Source of the DNA: Limnohabitans sp. JirII-31
GTDB lineage: Bacteria; Pseudomonadota; Gammaproteobacteria; Burkholderiales; Burkholderiaceae_C
Length of the DNA stretch: 64,000 nucleotides
Assembly: GCF_002778315.1 (NCBI RefSeq)
Contig: NZ_NESA01000009.1
Location: 80,342-144,341, forward strand
Direction of reading: 5' to 3'
The stretch's first letter is position 1. Every line of letters starts with the position of its first letter. Shown piece after piece: positions 53,956-62,646 of this stretch. Under the pieces are notes generated by a model. It worked only from the letters and a program-made list of their open reading frames with translations. It was not told the origin of the DNA and made no database searches. Both the position numbers and the translations under genes were made by a program.

Positions 53956-54848
53956 GTGGGGGATGTCGTTTGTAACCACTGAGCCCAGTGGTCAATACAG
54001 GCACGAAGTTTAGGCAGTCGGTGGCGGCCTGCGAGCATGAAGGCGCTGACCGTGCTGGGCGTGTCGTTGATTTGGTCGATCAAAACGCTTTGCAGCTTGC
54101 CTTGCGCAACCAAAGGGTCTGCCACCAAAGATGGCATGCGTGCAATGCCCAATCCCGCAATCGCCATCGAAGTCATCGTTGCGGCATTGTCTGAACCGAA
54201 CGGACCATTGGCTCGAAAGGGTGTGCCGCTTTGTGTGGGCCACACGTTCAGGTAGTCGTGTTTGCTGTGCGTGATCAAGTCGTGGTGGCGCAAAGCTTCC
54301 ACGCTGCGGGGTGTTCCGTTTTTTTTCAAATAGGCCGGGCTGGCGTACAAACGCCGGTGCAATACGCCCAGTCGGCGCATCACCAAGGTGTCGGTTTGTG
54401 GCTCTCCCGTGCGTATGGCGATGTCAATGCCCTCGCGTGCCATGTCCACCAGTGCATCGTCTACCCGAAAGTCAAAACGCAGCTCTGGGTAGGTGGCATG
54501 GAGTGTTGGCAGGCTGTCGACCATCAAGTGCTGTGCAATCACCGTGCTCATGCTGACCCGCACCAAGCCTGTGACACGCGCCCGTGTGTGGTCGAACTCG
54601 GCATCCAAGGCATCCACTTCGTTCAAGATGCGTTGCGCATAGGTTTGCAACACTTCACCCTCGGGCGTGAGCGACAAACCATGCGTGGTGCGCAAGATCA
54701 GTTGTGCGTTGTACGAGGCTTCGATGCGCTGCAAACCGCGAGAAATTTGACTCACCGGCACGTTGCGCTCGCGTGCCACCGCCGAGAGCGTCCCCAGTGC
54801 CGCCACGCGTGCAAAAAGTCGTAGTTCATCAAAGCTGAGATTGGCCAT
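53949..54848 (-). CDS. LysR-family transcriptional regulator
   Basis: A 299-residue LysR regulator with helix-turn-helix (FDELRLFARVAALGTLSAVA, VPVSQISRGLQRIEASYNA) and effector domain (TGLVRVSMSTVIAQHLMVDS onward). The start at 54848 is set by the family N-terminus; an 18-residue upstream extension has no support. It is divergent from the 77-aa/tautomerase gene pair 134 bp away, which it probably regulates. Its 3' end overlaps pgpA. Confidence 0.92.
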   Translation of the reverse strand: MANLSFDELRLFARVAALGTLSAVARERNVPVSQISRGLQRIEASYNAQLILRTTHGLSLTPEGEVLQTYAQRILNEVDALDAEFDHTRARVTGLVRVSMSTVIAQHLMVDSLPTLHATYPELRFDFRVDDALVDMAREGIDIAIRTGEPQTDTLVMRRLGVLHRRLYASPAYLKKNGTPRSVEALRHHDLITHSKHDYLNVWPTQSGTPFRANGPFGSDNAATMTSMAIAGLGIARMPSLVADPLVAQGKLQSVLIDQINDTPSTVSAFMLAGRHRLPKLRACIDHWAQWLQTTSPTC

Positions 54849-54982
54849 GGCTGCATGGTAATAGACGCCTCCCGTGATGTGCCGTTGCAGCCGCTGCAAC
54901 ACCTATTTGCACACGGCGGTGTTTCGCGCTTGGCAGCTAAAAAATAAAGTCATCACACCCCAACAACTTTTGGAGATCTCTG

Positions 54983-55216
54983 ATGCGTCACCCACCAGCA
55001 GGCTATGAGCCCCTACCCAATGCCGTGTTGATAGAGCAAGCCAAGCAACACGCACGCACCTTGCGCCGCGAAGCGGTACCCGCTTTGTGGGACGGTTTGG
55101 ATGCCAGGCGCCTCCAGGCTGCGCGGTCTTTGACGCGTTTCTTGCATCGTTTGGCGCGGCACAGCCAGTTGCGCGCCCAAGCGCATCAAGCCCTTCACCC
55201 CACCAAAGAAATTTGA
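54983..55216 (+). CDS. small hypothetical protein, 77 residues
   Basis: Unrecognised basic, helix-rich small protein (AVLIEQAKQHARTLRREAV, RRLQAARSLTRFLHRLAR) with no signal or membrane segment. GGAGA is about 8 bp before the ATG, so it is probably translated. It lies 1 bp upstream of the tautomerase gene and faces a LysR gene across a 134-bp gap, implying a common LysR-controlled operon. Confidence 0.65.
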   Translation: MRHPPAGYEPLPNAVLIEQAKQHARTLRREAVPALWDGLDARRLQAARSLTRFLHRLARHSQLRAQAHQALHPTKEI

Positions 55217-55217
55217 C

Positions 55218-55619
55218 ATGCCCATATTGACTTTGAAACTCTCGGCCCATGCGCAGCTCAAAGATGCACAGGCCTTGAGCCTCGCCCTGACACAACTCAG
55301 TGCCCAAGTGCTGCACAAACGCGCGGACGTGACCTCTGTGGTGTTTGAGCGCATCGCTGCGAACGATTGGTGGGTTGGCGGGGATACGCACGAGCACATA
55401 CGTGTGCAACTCGACATCCGCATCACGCAAGGGACCAACACCGAGGCAGAAAAAGCGGCGTTCATCACCCAAGCGTTTGCGTTATTGCCCGAGCATTTGG
55501 CAGCAGGACAAACAATGCACGCGACCAGCTACATCAGCGTGCAAGAGCTACCCGCAACTGACTGGGGCTATGGCGGCTTGACGCAGCAGCAACGCCGAGT
55601 GGCCACTGTGGGGCTTTAA
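55218..55619 (+). CDS. tautomerase-superfamily protein
   Basis: A 133-residue protein starting MPILTLKLSA. After Met removal Pro1 would be the catalytic base, as in 4-oxalocrotonate tautomerase and its fused-dimer relatives. The second half (DTHEHIRVQLDIRITQGTNT, then EKAAFITQAFALL) is consistent with that fold. The sequence resembles small tautomerases of unknown substrate found with LysR regulators. Its 3' end overlaps thiL by 4 bp, tail to tail. Confidence 0.78.
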   Translation: MPILTLKLSAHAQLKDAQALSLALTQLSAQVLHKRADVTSVVFERIAANDWWVGGDTHEHIRVQLDIRITQGTNTEAEKAAFITQAFALLPEHLAAGQTMHATSYISVQELPATDWGYGGLTQQQRRVATVGL

Positions 55620-56602
55620 GCGAAGTGGTCGAACGACGCAAAGCGGCGCGTGATGGGCTGGCCTTGGGGGTCGAGCAGCACCAAGCCGTGGGCTTCGGTG
55701 ATGCGACCAATGCGGGTGACAGGTGTGTCGCTCTCCCATGCGGCGGCGTGCACCATCTCGCGTTGGTTCACCGGGGCGGTGAAGCACAACTCGTAGTCGT
55801 CGCCGCCCGCCAAGGCAAACTCCAGGCGCTTGTTCCAGGGCAAGGCCGCCAGCAAGGGCGTGATGCCCGCTGCTTGGCCGTTGCCAAAGCTGGACGCGGT
55901 TTGCAGCCAGTGGGTGTCGATCTGTGCGCCCACGCCTGAGCGTTTGAGGATGTGGCCCAGGTCGCCCAGCAGTCCATCGCTGATGTCGATGGCGGCGTTG
56001 GCCACGGCGCGCAAGGCCAACCCCAAGGCCACGCGTGGGGTGGGTTGCTCCATGCGCAATCGTGCCTGCTCCAGACCCGCTGCATCCAGCGACTGTGTGC
56101 CGCGAAACACCTCAAGCGCCAAGCGCGCATCGCCCACGGTGCCACTGATGTAAATGTCGTCACCCACTTGGGCGTTGTGACGCAGCAGGGCGTCACCGGG
56201 GGGCACTTCGCCCATCACGGTGATGCAGATGTTCAAGGGGCCCTGGGTGGTGTCGCCCCCCACCAGCTCACAGCCGTGTGCGTCAGCCAGACGCAACAAG
56301 CCGCTGGAGAAACCCGCCAGCCAGGTTTCGTCTACCCGCGGCAACGACAAAGCCAAGGTGAAGGCCATGGGCTCGGCACCGCAGGCGGCCAGATCGCTCA
56401 GGTTGACGGCCAGTGCTTTGTGACCCAGACGCGCAGGGTCGACCGTGGACACAAAGTGGCGACCTTCGACCAGCATGTCGCTCGACACGGCGAGTTGCAT
56501 GCCAGGTGACGGCATCAGCAGTGCGCAGTCGTCGCCCACACCCAACACGGCTTTGTGTGCCGGGCGTTTGAAGTAGCGTTCAATCAGGTCGAATTCACCC
56601 AT
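55616..56602 (-). CDS. thiL: thiamine-monophosphate kinase
   Basis: ThiL phosphorylates thiamine monophosphate to the active diphosphate. The 328-residue protein begins MGEFDLIERYFKR, then GVGDDCALLMPSPGMQLAVS, KALAVNLSDLAACGAEPMAF and AIDISDGLLGDLGHIL, all typical. It begins 4 bp after the apaG stop in the same direction. The absence of pgpA directly downstream is unusual for this genome type. Confidence 0.96.
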   Translation of the reverse strand: MGEFDLIERYFKRPAHKAVLGVGDDCALLMPSPGMQLAVSSDMLVEGRHFVSTVDPARLGHKALAVNLSDLAACGAEPMAFTLALSLPRVDETWLAGFSSGLLRLADAHGCELVGGDTTQGPLNICITVMGEVPPGDALLRHNAQVGDDIYISGTVGDARLALEVFRGTQSLDAAGLEQARLRMEQPTPRVALGLALRAVANAAIDISDGLLGDLGHILKRSGVGAQIDTHWLQTASSFGNGQAAGITPLLAALPWNKRLEFALAGGDDYELCFTAPVNQREMVHAAAWESDTPVTRIGRITEAHGLVLLDPQGQPITRRFASFDHFA

Positions 56603-56606
56603 GGGC

Positions 56607-56999
56607 TCAGTGCATGCGGCGTTGGCTGGGGTCGTCGCTCAATGCGTCGAGCACGAACATGGGAATGTCCACATCAAACTTCTCGCCATCTTCGGCCACG
56701 CAGAAGTAGCTGCCGTGCATGGTGCCCGTGGGCGTGCGCAAGTGGCTGCCACTGGTGTACTCAAACGACTCGCCGGGTTTGAGCAGGGGCTGGTGACCCA
56801 CCACGCCCAAGCCGCGCACTTTTTCATGCACGCCGTTGGCGTCGTTGATGTTCCAAGTGCGCGAGATCAGTTGCGCAGCCATGCTGCCTGTGTTGGTGAT
56901 CGTGATGGTGTAAGCGAACACAAACACACCGGCTTCGGGGTCGGACTGTTCGGGCAGATATTGCGGATGGACATCCACTTTGAATTGGTAGCTGGGCAT
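56607..56999 (-). CDS. apaG: ApaG protein (Co2+/Mg2+ efflux-associated domain)
   Basis: A 130-residue single-domain ApaG with YTITITNTGSMAAQLISRTW, LGVVGHQPLLKPGESFEYTS and TPTGTMHGSYF. The fibronectin-type-III-like fold is well known but its biochemical role is not settled. The start at 56999 gives the standard N-terminus MPSYQFKVDV; the longer open frame is antisense to rpe. It faces rpe head-to-head with only 30 bp between start codons. Confidence 0.94.
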   Translation of the reverse strand: MPSYQFKVDVHPQYLPEQSDPEAGVFVFAYTITITNTGSMAAQLISRTWNINDANGVHEKVRGLGVVGHQPLLKPGESFEYTSGSHLRTPTGTMHGSYFCVAEDGEKFDVDIPMFVLDALSDDPSQRRMH

Positions 57000-57017
57000 G
57001 GCGGTGATTTTGGATGA

Positions 57018-57023
57018 AATAAT
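57018..57023 (+). promoter_or_regulatory. -10-like element of rpe
   Basis: AATAAT ends 6 nt before the rpe ATG, separated by CCCCCC. No Shine-Dalgarno is seen. With only 30 bp between the apaG and rpe starts, any -35 for rpe must lie at or inside the apaG start. Confidence 0.4.
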
Positions 57024-57029
57024 CCCCCC

Positions 57030-57719
57030 ATGAACAGCACACGCCCCACTTTTCGCATTGCCCCCTCCATCTTGTCGGCCGACTTTGCGCGGCTGGGCGA
57101 AGAAGTGAAGAACGTCATCGCCGCAGGAGCCGACTGGATTCACTTTGATGTGATGGACAACCACTACGTGCCCAACCTGACGTTTGGGCCCATGATTTGC
57201 CAAGCCTTGAAGCCGCATGCCAAAACCGCTGCCGGTGTGGCGGTGCCGATCGATGTGCACCTGATGATTTCACCGGTCGATGCACTGGCCGCGTCCTTTG
57301 CTGACGCAGGGGCCGATTTGATCAGTTTTCACCCCGATGCCAGCGCGCACGTGCACCGCAGTGTGCAGGCCATCAAGAGCCGTGGCGTGAAGGCCGGTTT
57401 GGTGTTCAACCCTGCCGAACCTCTGGACGTGCTGGAGTGGACGATCGATGAGATTGATTTGATTCTGATCATGAGCGTCAACCCGGGCTTTGGTGGCCAG
57501 AGCTTCATCGACTCGGCTTTGCGCAAGGTCGAACAAGCGCGCAAGCTGATCGATGCCAGTGGCCGTGACATTCGTCTAGAAGTCGATGGTGGCATCAAGG
57601 CCGACAACATCCGCCGCGTGGCCGATGCGGGCGCCGACACCTTTGTGGCGGGCAGTGCGATTTTTGGCAAGCCTGACTACAAGCAGGTGATAGACGACAT
57701 GCGTGTGGCGTTGGGGTGA
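57030..57719 (+). CDS. rpe: ribulose-phosphate 3-epimerase
   Basis: Rpe interconverts ribulose-5-phosphate and xylulose-5-phosphate in the pentose phosphate and Calvin cycles. The 229-residue TIM barrel has [59 protein letters not shown] and [12 protein letters not shown] with metal ligands in place. It shares its stop region with the gph start (TGATG) and leads the rpe-gph-trp series. Confidence 0.97.
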   Translation: MNSTRPTFRIAPSILSADFARLGEEVKNVIAAGADWIHFDVMDNHYVPNLTFGPMICQALKPHAKTAAGVAVPIDVHLMISPVDALAASFADAGADLISFHPDASAHVHRSVQAIKSRGVKAGLVFNPAEPLDVLEWTIDEIDLILIMSVNPGFGGQSFIDSALRKVEQARKLIDASGRDIRLEVDGGIKADNIRRVADAGADTFVAGSAIFGKPDYKQVIDDMRVALG

Positions 57720-58447
57720 TGCGCGTGTCTGCGCCGGGCTTGCACGCCGCCATCGTCGACCTCGACGGCACGATGGTCGACACCCTGGGCGACTTTGAGC
57801 ATGCGCTCAACCGCTGTTTGGCCGATCTCGATTTGCCGCCTGTCACGCGTGCGCTGGTCGAGCGCACGGTGGGCAAAGGGTCGGAGCATTTGATTCGTTC
57901 TGTACTGGCGCACCAACTCGCTTTGCCCGAGGTCACGGGGCTTTCCAATGTGTGCGCTGGACGCAGTGTGGACGTGTTGTACGAACCTGCGTGGCTGCGT
58001 TACCAGCACCATTACCAACGCATCAATGGTCAATACGCCGAGGTGTACCCAGGCGTGGTGCAAGGTTTGCAGAAGATGCAAGACGCAGGGTGGGCCTTGG
58101 CCTGCTTGACCAACAAGCCCTTGGCATTTGCCCAAAACCTGTTGGCAGTCAAAGGCTTGGACGGGTTTTTCACGCAGGTGTTTGGTGGCGACAGCTTTGC
58201 TGCCAAGAAGCCCGACCCCTTACCCCTGCTCAAAACCTGTGAGGCATTGGGCAGCGCACCTGAGCGCACCTTGATGGTGGGGGACTCCAGCAACGATGCC
58301 CAGGCTGCACGTGCGGCGGGGTGTCCGGTGGTGCTGGTGCGCTATGGCTACAACCATGGCCAGCCGGTGGAGACGGTAGACGCAGATGGCTACCTGGACC
58401 AGATGGCCCAGGTGGGCGATTGGCTGGCGCGCACCCAAGCGGTGTGA
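57719..58447 (+). CDS. gph: phosphoglycolate phosphatase
   Basis: Gph removes phosphate from 2-phosphoglycolate. The HAD motifs are intact: motif I AIVDLDGTMVDTLGDF, motif II LTNKP, the motif III lysine in FAAKKPDPLPLL, and motif IV VGDSSNDAQAARAAGC. The start is the ATG at 57719 overlapping the rpe stop, or GTG at 57716. In betaproteobacteria gph commonly sits between rpe and trpE, as here. The trp leader begins 41 bp downstream, so trp genes may be read both through gph and from their own promoter. Confidence 0.94.
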   Translation: MRVSAPGLHAAIVDLDGTMVDTLGDFEHALNRCLADLDLPPVTRALVERTVGKGSEHLIRSVLAHQLALPEVTGLSNVCAGRSVDVLYEPAWLRYQHHYQRINGQYAEVYPGVVQGLQKMQDAGWALACLTNKPLAFAQNLLAVKGLDGFFTQVFGGDSFAAKKPDPLPLLKTCEALGSAPERTLMVGDSSNDAQAARAAGCPVVLVRYGYNHGQPVETVDADGYLDQMAQVGDWLARTQAV

Positions 58448-58487
58448 CGCACCGTGGGCGTCTTTGGCCTTTGTTAAACTGAGCCGC

Positions 58488-58571
58488 ATGTTCATTCACC
58501 GCAGCACTGTCACAGGTTGTCACGACCGGGGAGCCTGGCCCTGGCGTACGCCGAGTTCTGCGCGCATCTAA
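58488..58571 (+). CDS. trpL: trp leader peptide
   Basis: A 27-codon frame (MFIHRSTVTG start) between gph and trpE contains two tryptophan codons in W-P-W (58536-58544), just before a set of alternative hairpins and a terminator. It ends with TAA at 58569. TAAACT 7 nt before the ATG may be its -10, making it nearly leaderless. Its position and regulatory Trp codons fit a classic attenuator leader; gph-trpE gaps without such a role would not be expected to hold clustered Trp codons. Confidence 0.75.
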   Translation: MFIHRSTVTGCHDRGAWPWRTPSSARI

Positions 58572-58630
58572 TTCGCACGCCTTGCGCCGTGCGTCGCGCT
58601 TCTCGGCAGTTTTGCCAGCAAGCACTTTTT
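58550..58630 (+). promoter_or_regulatory. trp transcription attenuator
   Basis: Terminator form: GCTT...GGCA-GTTT-TGCC...AAGC (58598-58623) followed by ACTTTTT. Antiterminator form: GCCGAG (58550-58555) plus GCGC (58560-58563) can pair with CTCGGC (58602-58607) plus GCGC (58596-58599), destroying the terminator stem. A separate 6-bp hairpin CGCACG/CGTGCG (58574-58593) sits between. A ribosome stalled at the Trp codons would leave 58550 onward free; one reaching the stop at 58569 would cover it. This is the expected logic of Trp-dependent attenuation. Confidence 0.72.
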
Positions 58631-58657
58631 GAATGAACGGCCCCACCTCTGCGGGGC

Positions 58658-58674
58658 TGAGCTGTGGAGGCTCA
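58658..58674 (+). promoter_or_regulatory. hairpin enclosing the trpE ribosome binding site
   Basis: TGAGC (58658-58662) pairs with GCTCA (58670-58674), placing most of the GGAGG Shine-Dalgarno (58666-58670) in the 7-nt loop and base of the stem. The upstream loop CCTC (58646-58649) is also complementary to GAGG. This could tune trpE translation; it may equally be chance. Confidence 0.35.
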
Positions 58675-58678
58675 AGCT

Positions 58679-60193
58679 GTGATCACTGAAAACGAATTCA
58701 ACCAATTGGCCCAGCAGGGCTACAACCGTATTCCGCTGATGGCGCAAGCGTTTGCGGATCTTGAAACACCTTTGTCGCTGTACCTCAAGCTGGCCCATGT
58801 GCAGCAGCAGGGTGAGCGCAGCTTTTTGCTGGAGTCAGTGGTGGGGGGCGAGCGCTTTGGGCGCTTTAGCTTCATTGGCTTGCCGGCACGTACCTTGTTG
58901 CGTGCCAGTGGCTTTGGCGCTGAGGCCAAGACCGAGGTGGTCACCGATGGCGTGGTGGTGGAAACCGACCACGGCAACCCGCTCGACTTTGTGTCGGCCT
59001 ACCAGCAGCGTTTCAAGGTGGCTTTGCTTGAGGGCTTGCCGCGCTTTTGCGGCGGTTTGGCAGGTTACTTTGGCTACGACACGGTGCGCCACATCGAAAA
59101 GAAGCTGGCCCAATCGTGCCCGCCGGATGATTTGGGCATGCCCGACATCTTGCTGCTGCAAACCGAAGAGCTGGCGGTCATCGACAACTTGTCGGGCAAG
59201 CTCTCGCTGATTGTGTATGCCGACCCGGCGCAGCCGGGTGCCTATGCCCAGGCCCAAGCGCGCTTGGCTGAGTTAAAGCAACGCTTGAAAGCGCCTGCTG
59301 TTGCACCGTCGATCGCTCCGTGCGACAGCCATCCGGCGCAGCGCAGTTTTGCCAAAGACGATTACTTGGCTGCCGTGGTGCGCGCCAAAGAGCTGATTGC
59401 AGCGGGCGATTTCATGCAGGTGCAGGTGGGGCAGCGCATTCACAAACAGTTCACCGCCAGCCCGCTGTCGCTGTACCGTGCTTTGCGTTCACTCAACCCT
59501 AGCCCCTACATGTATTACTACAACCTGGGCGATGCCTATGTGGTGGGCGCGTCGCCTGAGATTTTGGTGCGCCAAGAGTCCACCCCCGAAGGGCAAAAAA
59601 TCACCATTCGCCCCTTGGCAGGCACCCGTCCTCGTGGCGCCACGCCTGAGGCCGACAAGGCGGCTGAGGTCGAGTTGATCAACGACCCGAAAGAGCGTGC
59701 CGAGCACGTGATGTTGATCGACCTCGCACGCAATGACATTGGCCGTATTGCCAAGGTGGGCAGTGTGAAGGTGACCGAAGCCTTTGTGGTGGAGCGCTAC
59801 AGCCACGTGATGCACATCGTGAGCAATGTGGAGGGCTTGTTGAGTGAGGGGCCGGATGGCAAACCCTTGACCAGCATGGACGTGTTGCGCGCGACCTTCC
59901 CAGCAGGCACGTTGACGGGTGCGCCCAAAGTGCATGCGATGGAGTTGATCGACCAGTTGGAGCCTGTCAAACGCGGGCTCTACGGTGGTGCTTGCGGTTA
60001 CTTGAGCTTTGCCGGGGACATGGATGTGGCGATTGCCATTCGCACGGGCATTGTGAAAAACGACACCTTGTATGTGCAAGCTGCTGCGGGTGTGGTGGCC
60101 GATTCGGTGCCCGAGTTGGAGTGGCGAGAGACCGAACACAAAGCGCGCGCCTTGTTGCGCGCCAGTGAGTTGGTGGAAGAAGGCTTGGAGTGA
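58679..60193 (+). CDS. trpE: anthranilate synthase component I
   Basis: TrpE converts chorismate and ammonia to anthranilate, with glutamine-derived ammonia from TrpG. The 504-residue protein has the feedback-inhibition element [37 protein letters not shown] and [20 protein letters not shown] of the chorismate-binding fold. The GTG at 58679 is chosen because GGAGG lies 8 bp upstream; GTG at 58664 overlaps that site. It is preceded by a leader peptide and attenuator. Confidence 0.96.
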   Translation: MITENEFNQLAQQGYNRIPLMAQAFADLETPLSLYLKLAHVQQQGERSFLLESVVGGERFGRFSFIGLPARTLLRASGFGAEAKTEVVTDGVVVETDHGNPLDFVSAYQQRFKVALLEGLPRFCGGLAGYFGYDTVRHIEKKLAQSCPPDDLGMPDILLLQTEELAVIDNLSGKLSLIVYADPAQPGAYAQAQARLAELKQRLKAPAVAPSIAPCDSHPAQRSFAKDDYLAAVVRAKELIAAGDFMQVQVGQRIHKQFTASPLSLYRALRSLNPSPYMYYYNLGDAYVVGASPEILVRQESTPEGQKITIRPLAGTRPRGATPEADKAAEVELINDPKERAEHVMLIDLARNDIGRIAKVGSVKVTEAFVVERYSHVMHIVSNVEGLLSEGPDGKPLTSMDVLRATFPAGTLTGAPKVHAMELIDQLEPVKRGLYGGACGYLSFAGDMDVAIAIRTGIVKNDTLYVQAAAGVVADSVPELEWRETEHKARALLRASELVEEGLE

Positions 60194-60198
60194 TCACC

Positions 60199-60768
60199 AT
60201 GAAAAAAATCAAACTTCTCATGGTGGACAACTACGACAGCTTCACCTTCAACATCGTTCAATATTTTGGTGAGTTGGGTGCTGACGTGGAGGTGTTTCGC
60301 AACGACGACATCACACTCGAAGGCATTGCGGCACGCCAGCCTGATCGCTTGGTGATTTCACCGGGCCCATGCTCACCCGCTGAGGCAGGAATTTCGGTAG
60401 CGGCCATTCAACACTTTGCCGGCAAGCTGCCCATTTTGGGCGTGTGCTTGGGACATCAAAGCATTGGTGCGGCCTTTGGCGGCAAGATCGTGCGCGCGCA
60501 GACCTTGATGCACGGCAAGACCAGTGTCATCACCACCACACAAGAGGGTGTGTTTGATGGTTTGCCTGCGCAATTCACGGTCAACCGTTACCACTCGCTG
60601 GCCATTGAGCGCGCCTCGTGCCCGCCTTGCTTGAAAGTCACGGCGTGGACCGACGATGGTGAAATCATGGGCGTGCGCCACACCGAGTTGGACATCCAAG
60701 GGGTGCAGTTTCACCCCGAGTCCATCCTCACCGAACATGGTCATGCCATGTTGAAAAACTTTCTGTAA
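60199..60768 (+). CDS. trpG: anthranilate synthase component II (glutamine amidotransferase)
   Basis: TrpG supplies ammonia from glutamine to TrpE. The 189-residue class I amidotransferase has [32 protein letters not shown], the catalytic cysteine in [15 protein letters not shown] and the HE pair in [17 protein letters not shown] 9 bp before the ATG at 60199 decides the start over GTG at 60190. It may also serve folate synthesis (PabA role), as in many bacteria with one copy. trpD follows after 9 bp. Confidence 0.96.
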   Translation: MKKIKLLMVDNYDSFTFNIVQYFGELGADVEVFRNDDITLEGIAARQPDRLVISPGPCSPAEAGISVAAIQHFAGKLPILGVCLGHQSIGAAFGGKIVRAQTLMHGKTSVITTTQEGVFDGLPAQFTVNRYHSLAIERASCPPCLKVTAWTDDGEIMGVRHTELDIQGVQFHPESILTEHGHAMLKNFL

Positions 60769-60777
60769 GGAGTCGCG

Positions 60778-61827
60778 ATGACCACCGTTATTCATCCCAT
60801 CACGCCGCAAGAGGCGTTGCAGCGCGTGATCGAGCACCGCGAAATTTTTCACGACGAGATGCTGCACATCATGCGGCTCATCATGGGTGGCGAGATGTCA
60901 CCCGTGATGATGGCCGCGTTTGTGAGCGCCCTGCGCGTGAAGAAGGAAACCATTGGCGAAATCACGGCGGCGGCGCAGGTGATGCGCGAGTTCTCTACCA
61001 AAGTGGAGGTGGCCGATACGCAGCACCTGGTAGACATTGTGGGCACCGGCGGCGATGGCTCGCACACCTTCAATATTTCGACGTGCTCTATGTTCGTGGC
61101 TGCCGCAGCCGGTGCCAAGGTCAGCAAGCACGGCGGACGCAGTGTGAGCAGCAAGAGCGGCAGTGCCGATGTGCTGGAGAGCTTGGGGGTGAACATCAAC
61201 CTCAAGCCGTTGCAAATTGCACAGTGCTTGGCACAAGTGGGCATCGGTTTCATGTTTGCACCGAACCACCATCCAGCGATGAAGAACGTGGCGCCCGTGC
61301 GCAAAGAGTTGGGCGTGCGCACGATCTTCAACATCTTGGGGCCGCTGACCAATCCGGCAGGCGCCCCCAATATCTTGATGGGTGTGTTCCATCCCGATCT
61401 GGTGGGTATCCAAGTGCGCGCGTTGGAGCGTTTGGGCGCCGAGCATGCCTTGGTGGTGTATGGCCGCGACGGTTTGGATGAGGTGTCTTTGGGGGCTGCC
61501 ACTTTGGTGGGCGAGCTCAAGAACGGCCACATCCATGAATACGAAATTCACCCGGAAGACTTTGGTTTTGCCATGAGCAGCACCCGGGCCTTGCGTGTGG
61601 ACACGCCTGAGCAATCGCGTGCGTTGTTGTTGTCGGTGCTGGACAACCAAGCTGGGCCTGCGCGTGACATTGTGGTGCTCAACAGCGCCGTGGCTTTGTA
61701 TGCGGCCAATGTGGTCGACAGCATCGAAGTTGGTATTGCACGCGCCAACGACGCGTTGAATTCTGGCGCTGCCAAGGCCAAGCTCGACCAGCTGGTGACA
61801 GCCGTGCATCAATTGGCTGCGGCCTGA
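60778..61827 (+). CDS. trpD: anthranilate phosphoribosyltransferase
   Basis: TrpD joins anthranilate to PRPP. The 349-residue protein has the PRPP-binding loop [33 protein letters not shown], the [20 protein letters not shown] stretch and [10 protein letters not shown]. It belongs to the trpE-trpG-trpD-trpC operon with short gaps. Length and motifs are normal. Confidence 0.97.
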   Translation: MTTVIHPITPQEALQRVIEHREIFHDEMLHIMRLIMGGEMSPVMMAAFVSALRVKKETIGEITAAAQVMREFSTKVEVADTQHLVDIVGTGGDGSHTFNISTCSMFVAAAAGAKVSKHGGRSVSSKSGSADVLESLGVNINLKPLQIAQCLAQVGIGFMFAPNHHPAMKNVAPVRKELGVRTIFNILGPLTNPAGAPNILMGVFHPDLVGIQVRALERLGAEHALVVYGRDGLDEVSLGAATLVGELKNGHIHEYEIHPEDFGFAMSSTRALRVDTPEQSRALLLSVLDNQAGPARDIVVLNSAVALYAANVVDSIEVGIARANDALNSGAAKAKLDQLVTAVHQLAAA

Positions 61828-61840
61828 AGAAAGAAAAAAG

Positions 61841-62632
61841 ATGTCTGACATTCTGAACAAAATCGTCGAGGTCAAGCGCCAAGAAGTTGCGGCGGGCTTG
61901 AAGCGCAAGTCGTTCGAGGCCATGCGTGCCGATGCCGAAAGCCGTGTGCTCACCCGTGATTTTGTGGGTGCTTTACGTGCCAAGATCACAGCAGGTTTGC
62001 CTGCGGTGATTGCCGAGATCAAAAAGGCCAGCCCTTCCAAAGGCGTGTTGCGTGAAGATTTCATTGCCGCCGACATCGCGCAAAGTTATGCCGAGCACGG
62101 CGCTGCCTGCTTGTCGGTGTTGACCGACCAGCAGTTTTTTCAGGGTAGTGTGGATTATTTGAAGCAAGCCCGTGCATCGTGTGATTTACCGGTGTTGCGC
62201 AAAGATTTCATGATCGATTCCTACCAGGTGTACGAAGCACGGGTGATGGGGGCCGACTGCATTTTGCTGATTGCTGCGTGTTTGGACGACGGGCAAATGG
62301 CCGAGTTGGAAGCCATTGCCCGCAGCCTGGACATGGCGGTGTTGGTCGAGGTGCATGATGCCCCAGAGCTGCAACGCGCCTTGAAGCTCAAGACGCCGTT
62401 GATTGGCATCAACAACCGTAATTTGCGTACCTTTGAGGTCACGCTCGACACCACCTTGTCGCTCATGAAGGATGTGCCTGCGGACCGTTTGCTGGTGACC
62501 GAGAGCGGCATCTTGCAGCGTAGCGATGTGCAAACCATGCGCGCGGCGCATGTGAATGCATTTTTGGTTGGCGAGGCCTTCATTCGCGCGGCCGATCCCG
62601 GAAAGGCCCTGGCCGAGTTGTTTGCGGCCTGA
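61841..62632 (+). CDS. trpC: indole-3-glycerol phosphate synthase
   Basis: TrpC closes the indole ring. The 263-residue TIM barrel has [68 protein letters not shown] and [10 protein letters not shown] with the catalytic Lys and Glu. It lacks a fused TrpF domain. It starts 13 bp after trpD. trpF, trpB and trpA are not in the window. Confidence 0.97.
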   Translation: MSDILNKIVEVKRQEVAAGLKRKSFEAMRADAESRVLTRDFVGALRAKITAGLPAVIAEIKKASPSKGVLREDFIAADIAQSYAEHGAACLSVLTDQQFFQGSVDYLKQARASCDLPVLRKDFMIDSYQVYEARVMGADCILLIAACLDDGQMAELEAIARSLDMAVLVEVHDAPELQRALKLKTPLIGINNRNLRTFEVTLDTTLSLMKDVPADRLLVTESGILQRSDVQTMRAAHVNAFLVGEAFIRAADPGKALAELFAA

Positions 62633-62646
62633 TCTAGGTTGACGCT

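Noticed and set aside
58386..58571. 61-codon frame ending with the trp leader peptide
   Set aside because: Its first part lies inside gph in another frame. Only the last 27 codons from the ATG at 58488 fit a leader peptide.
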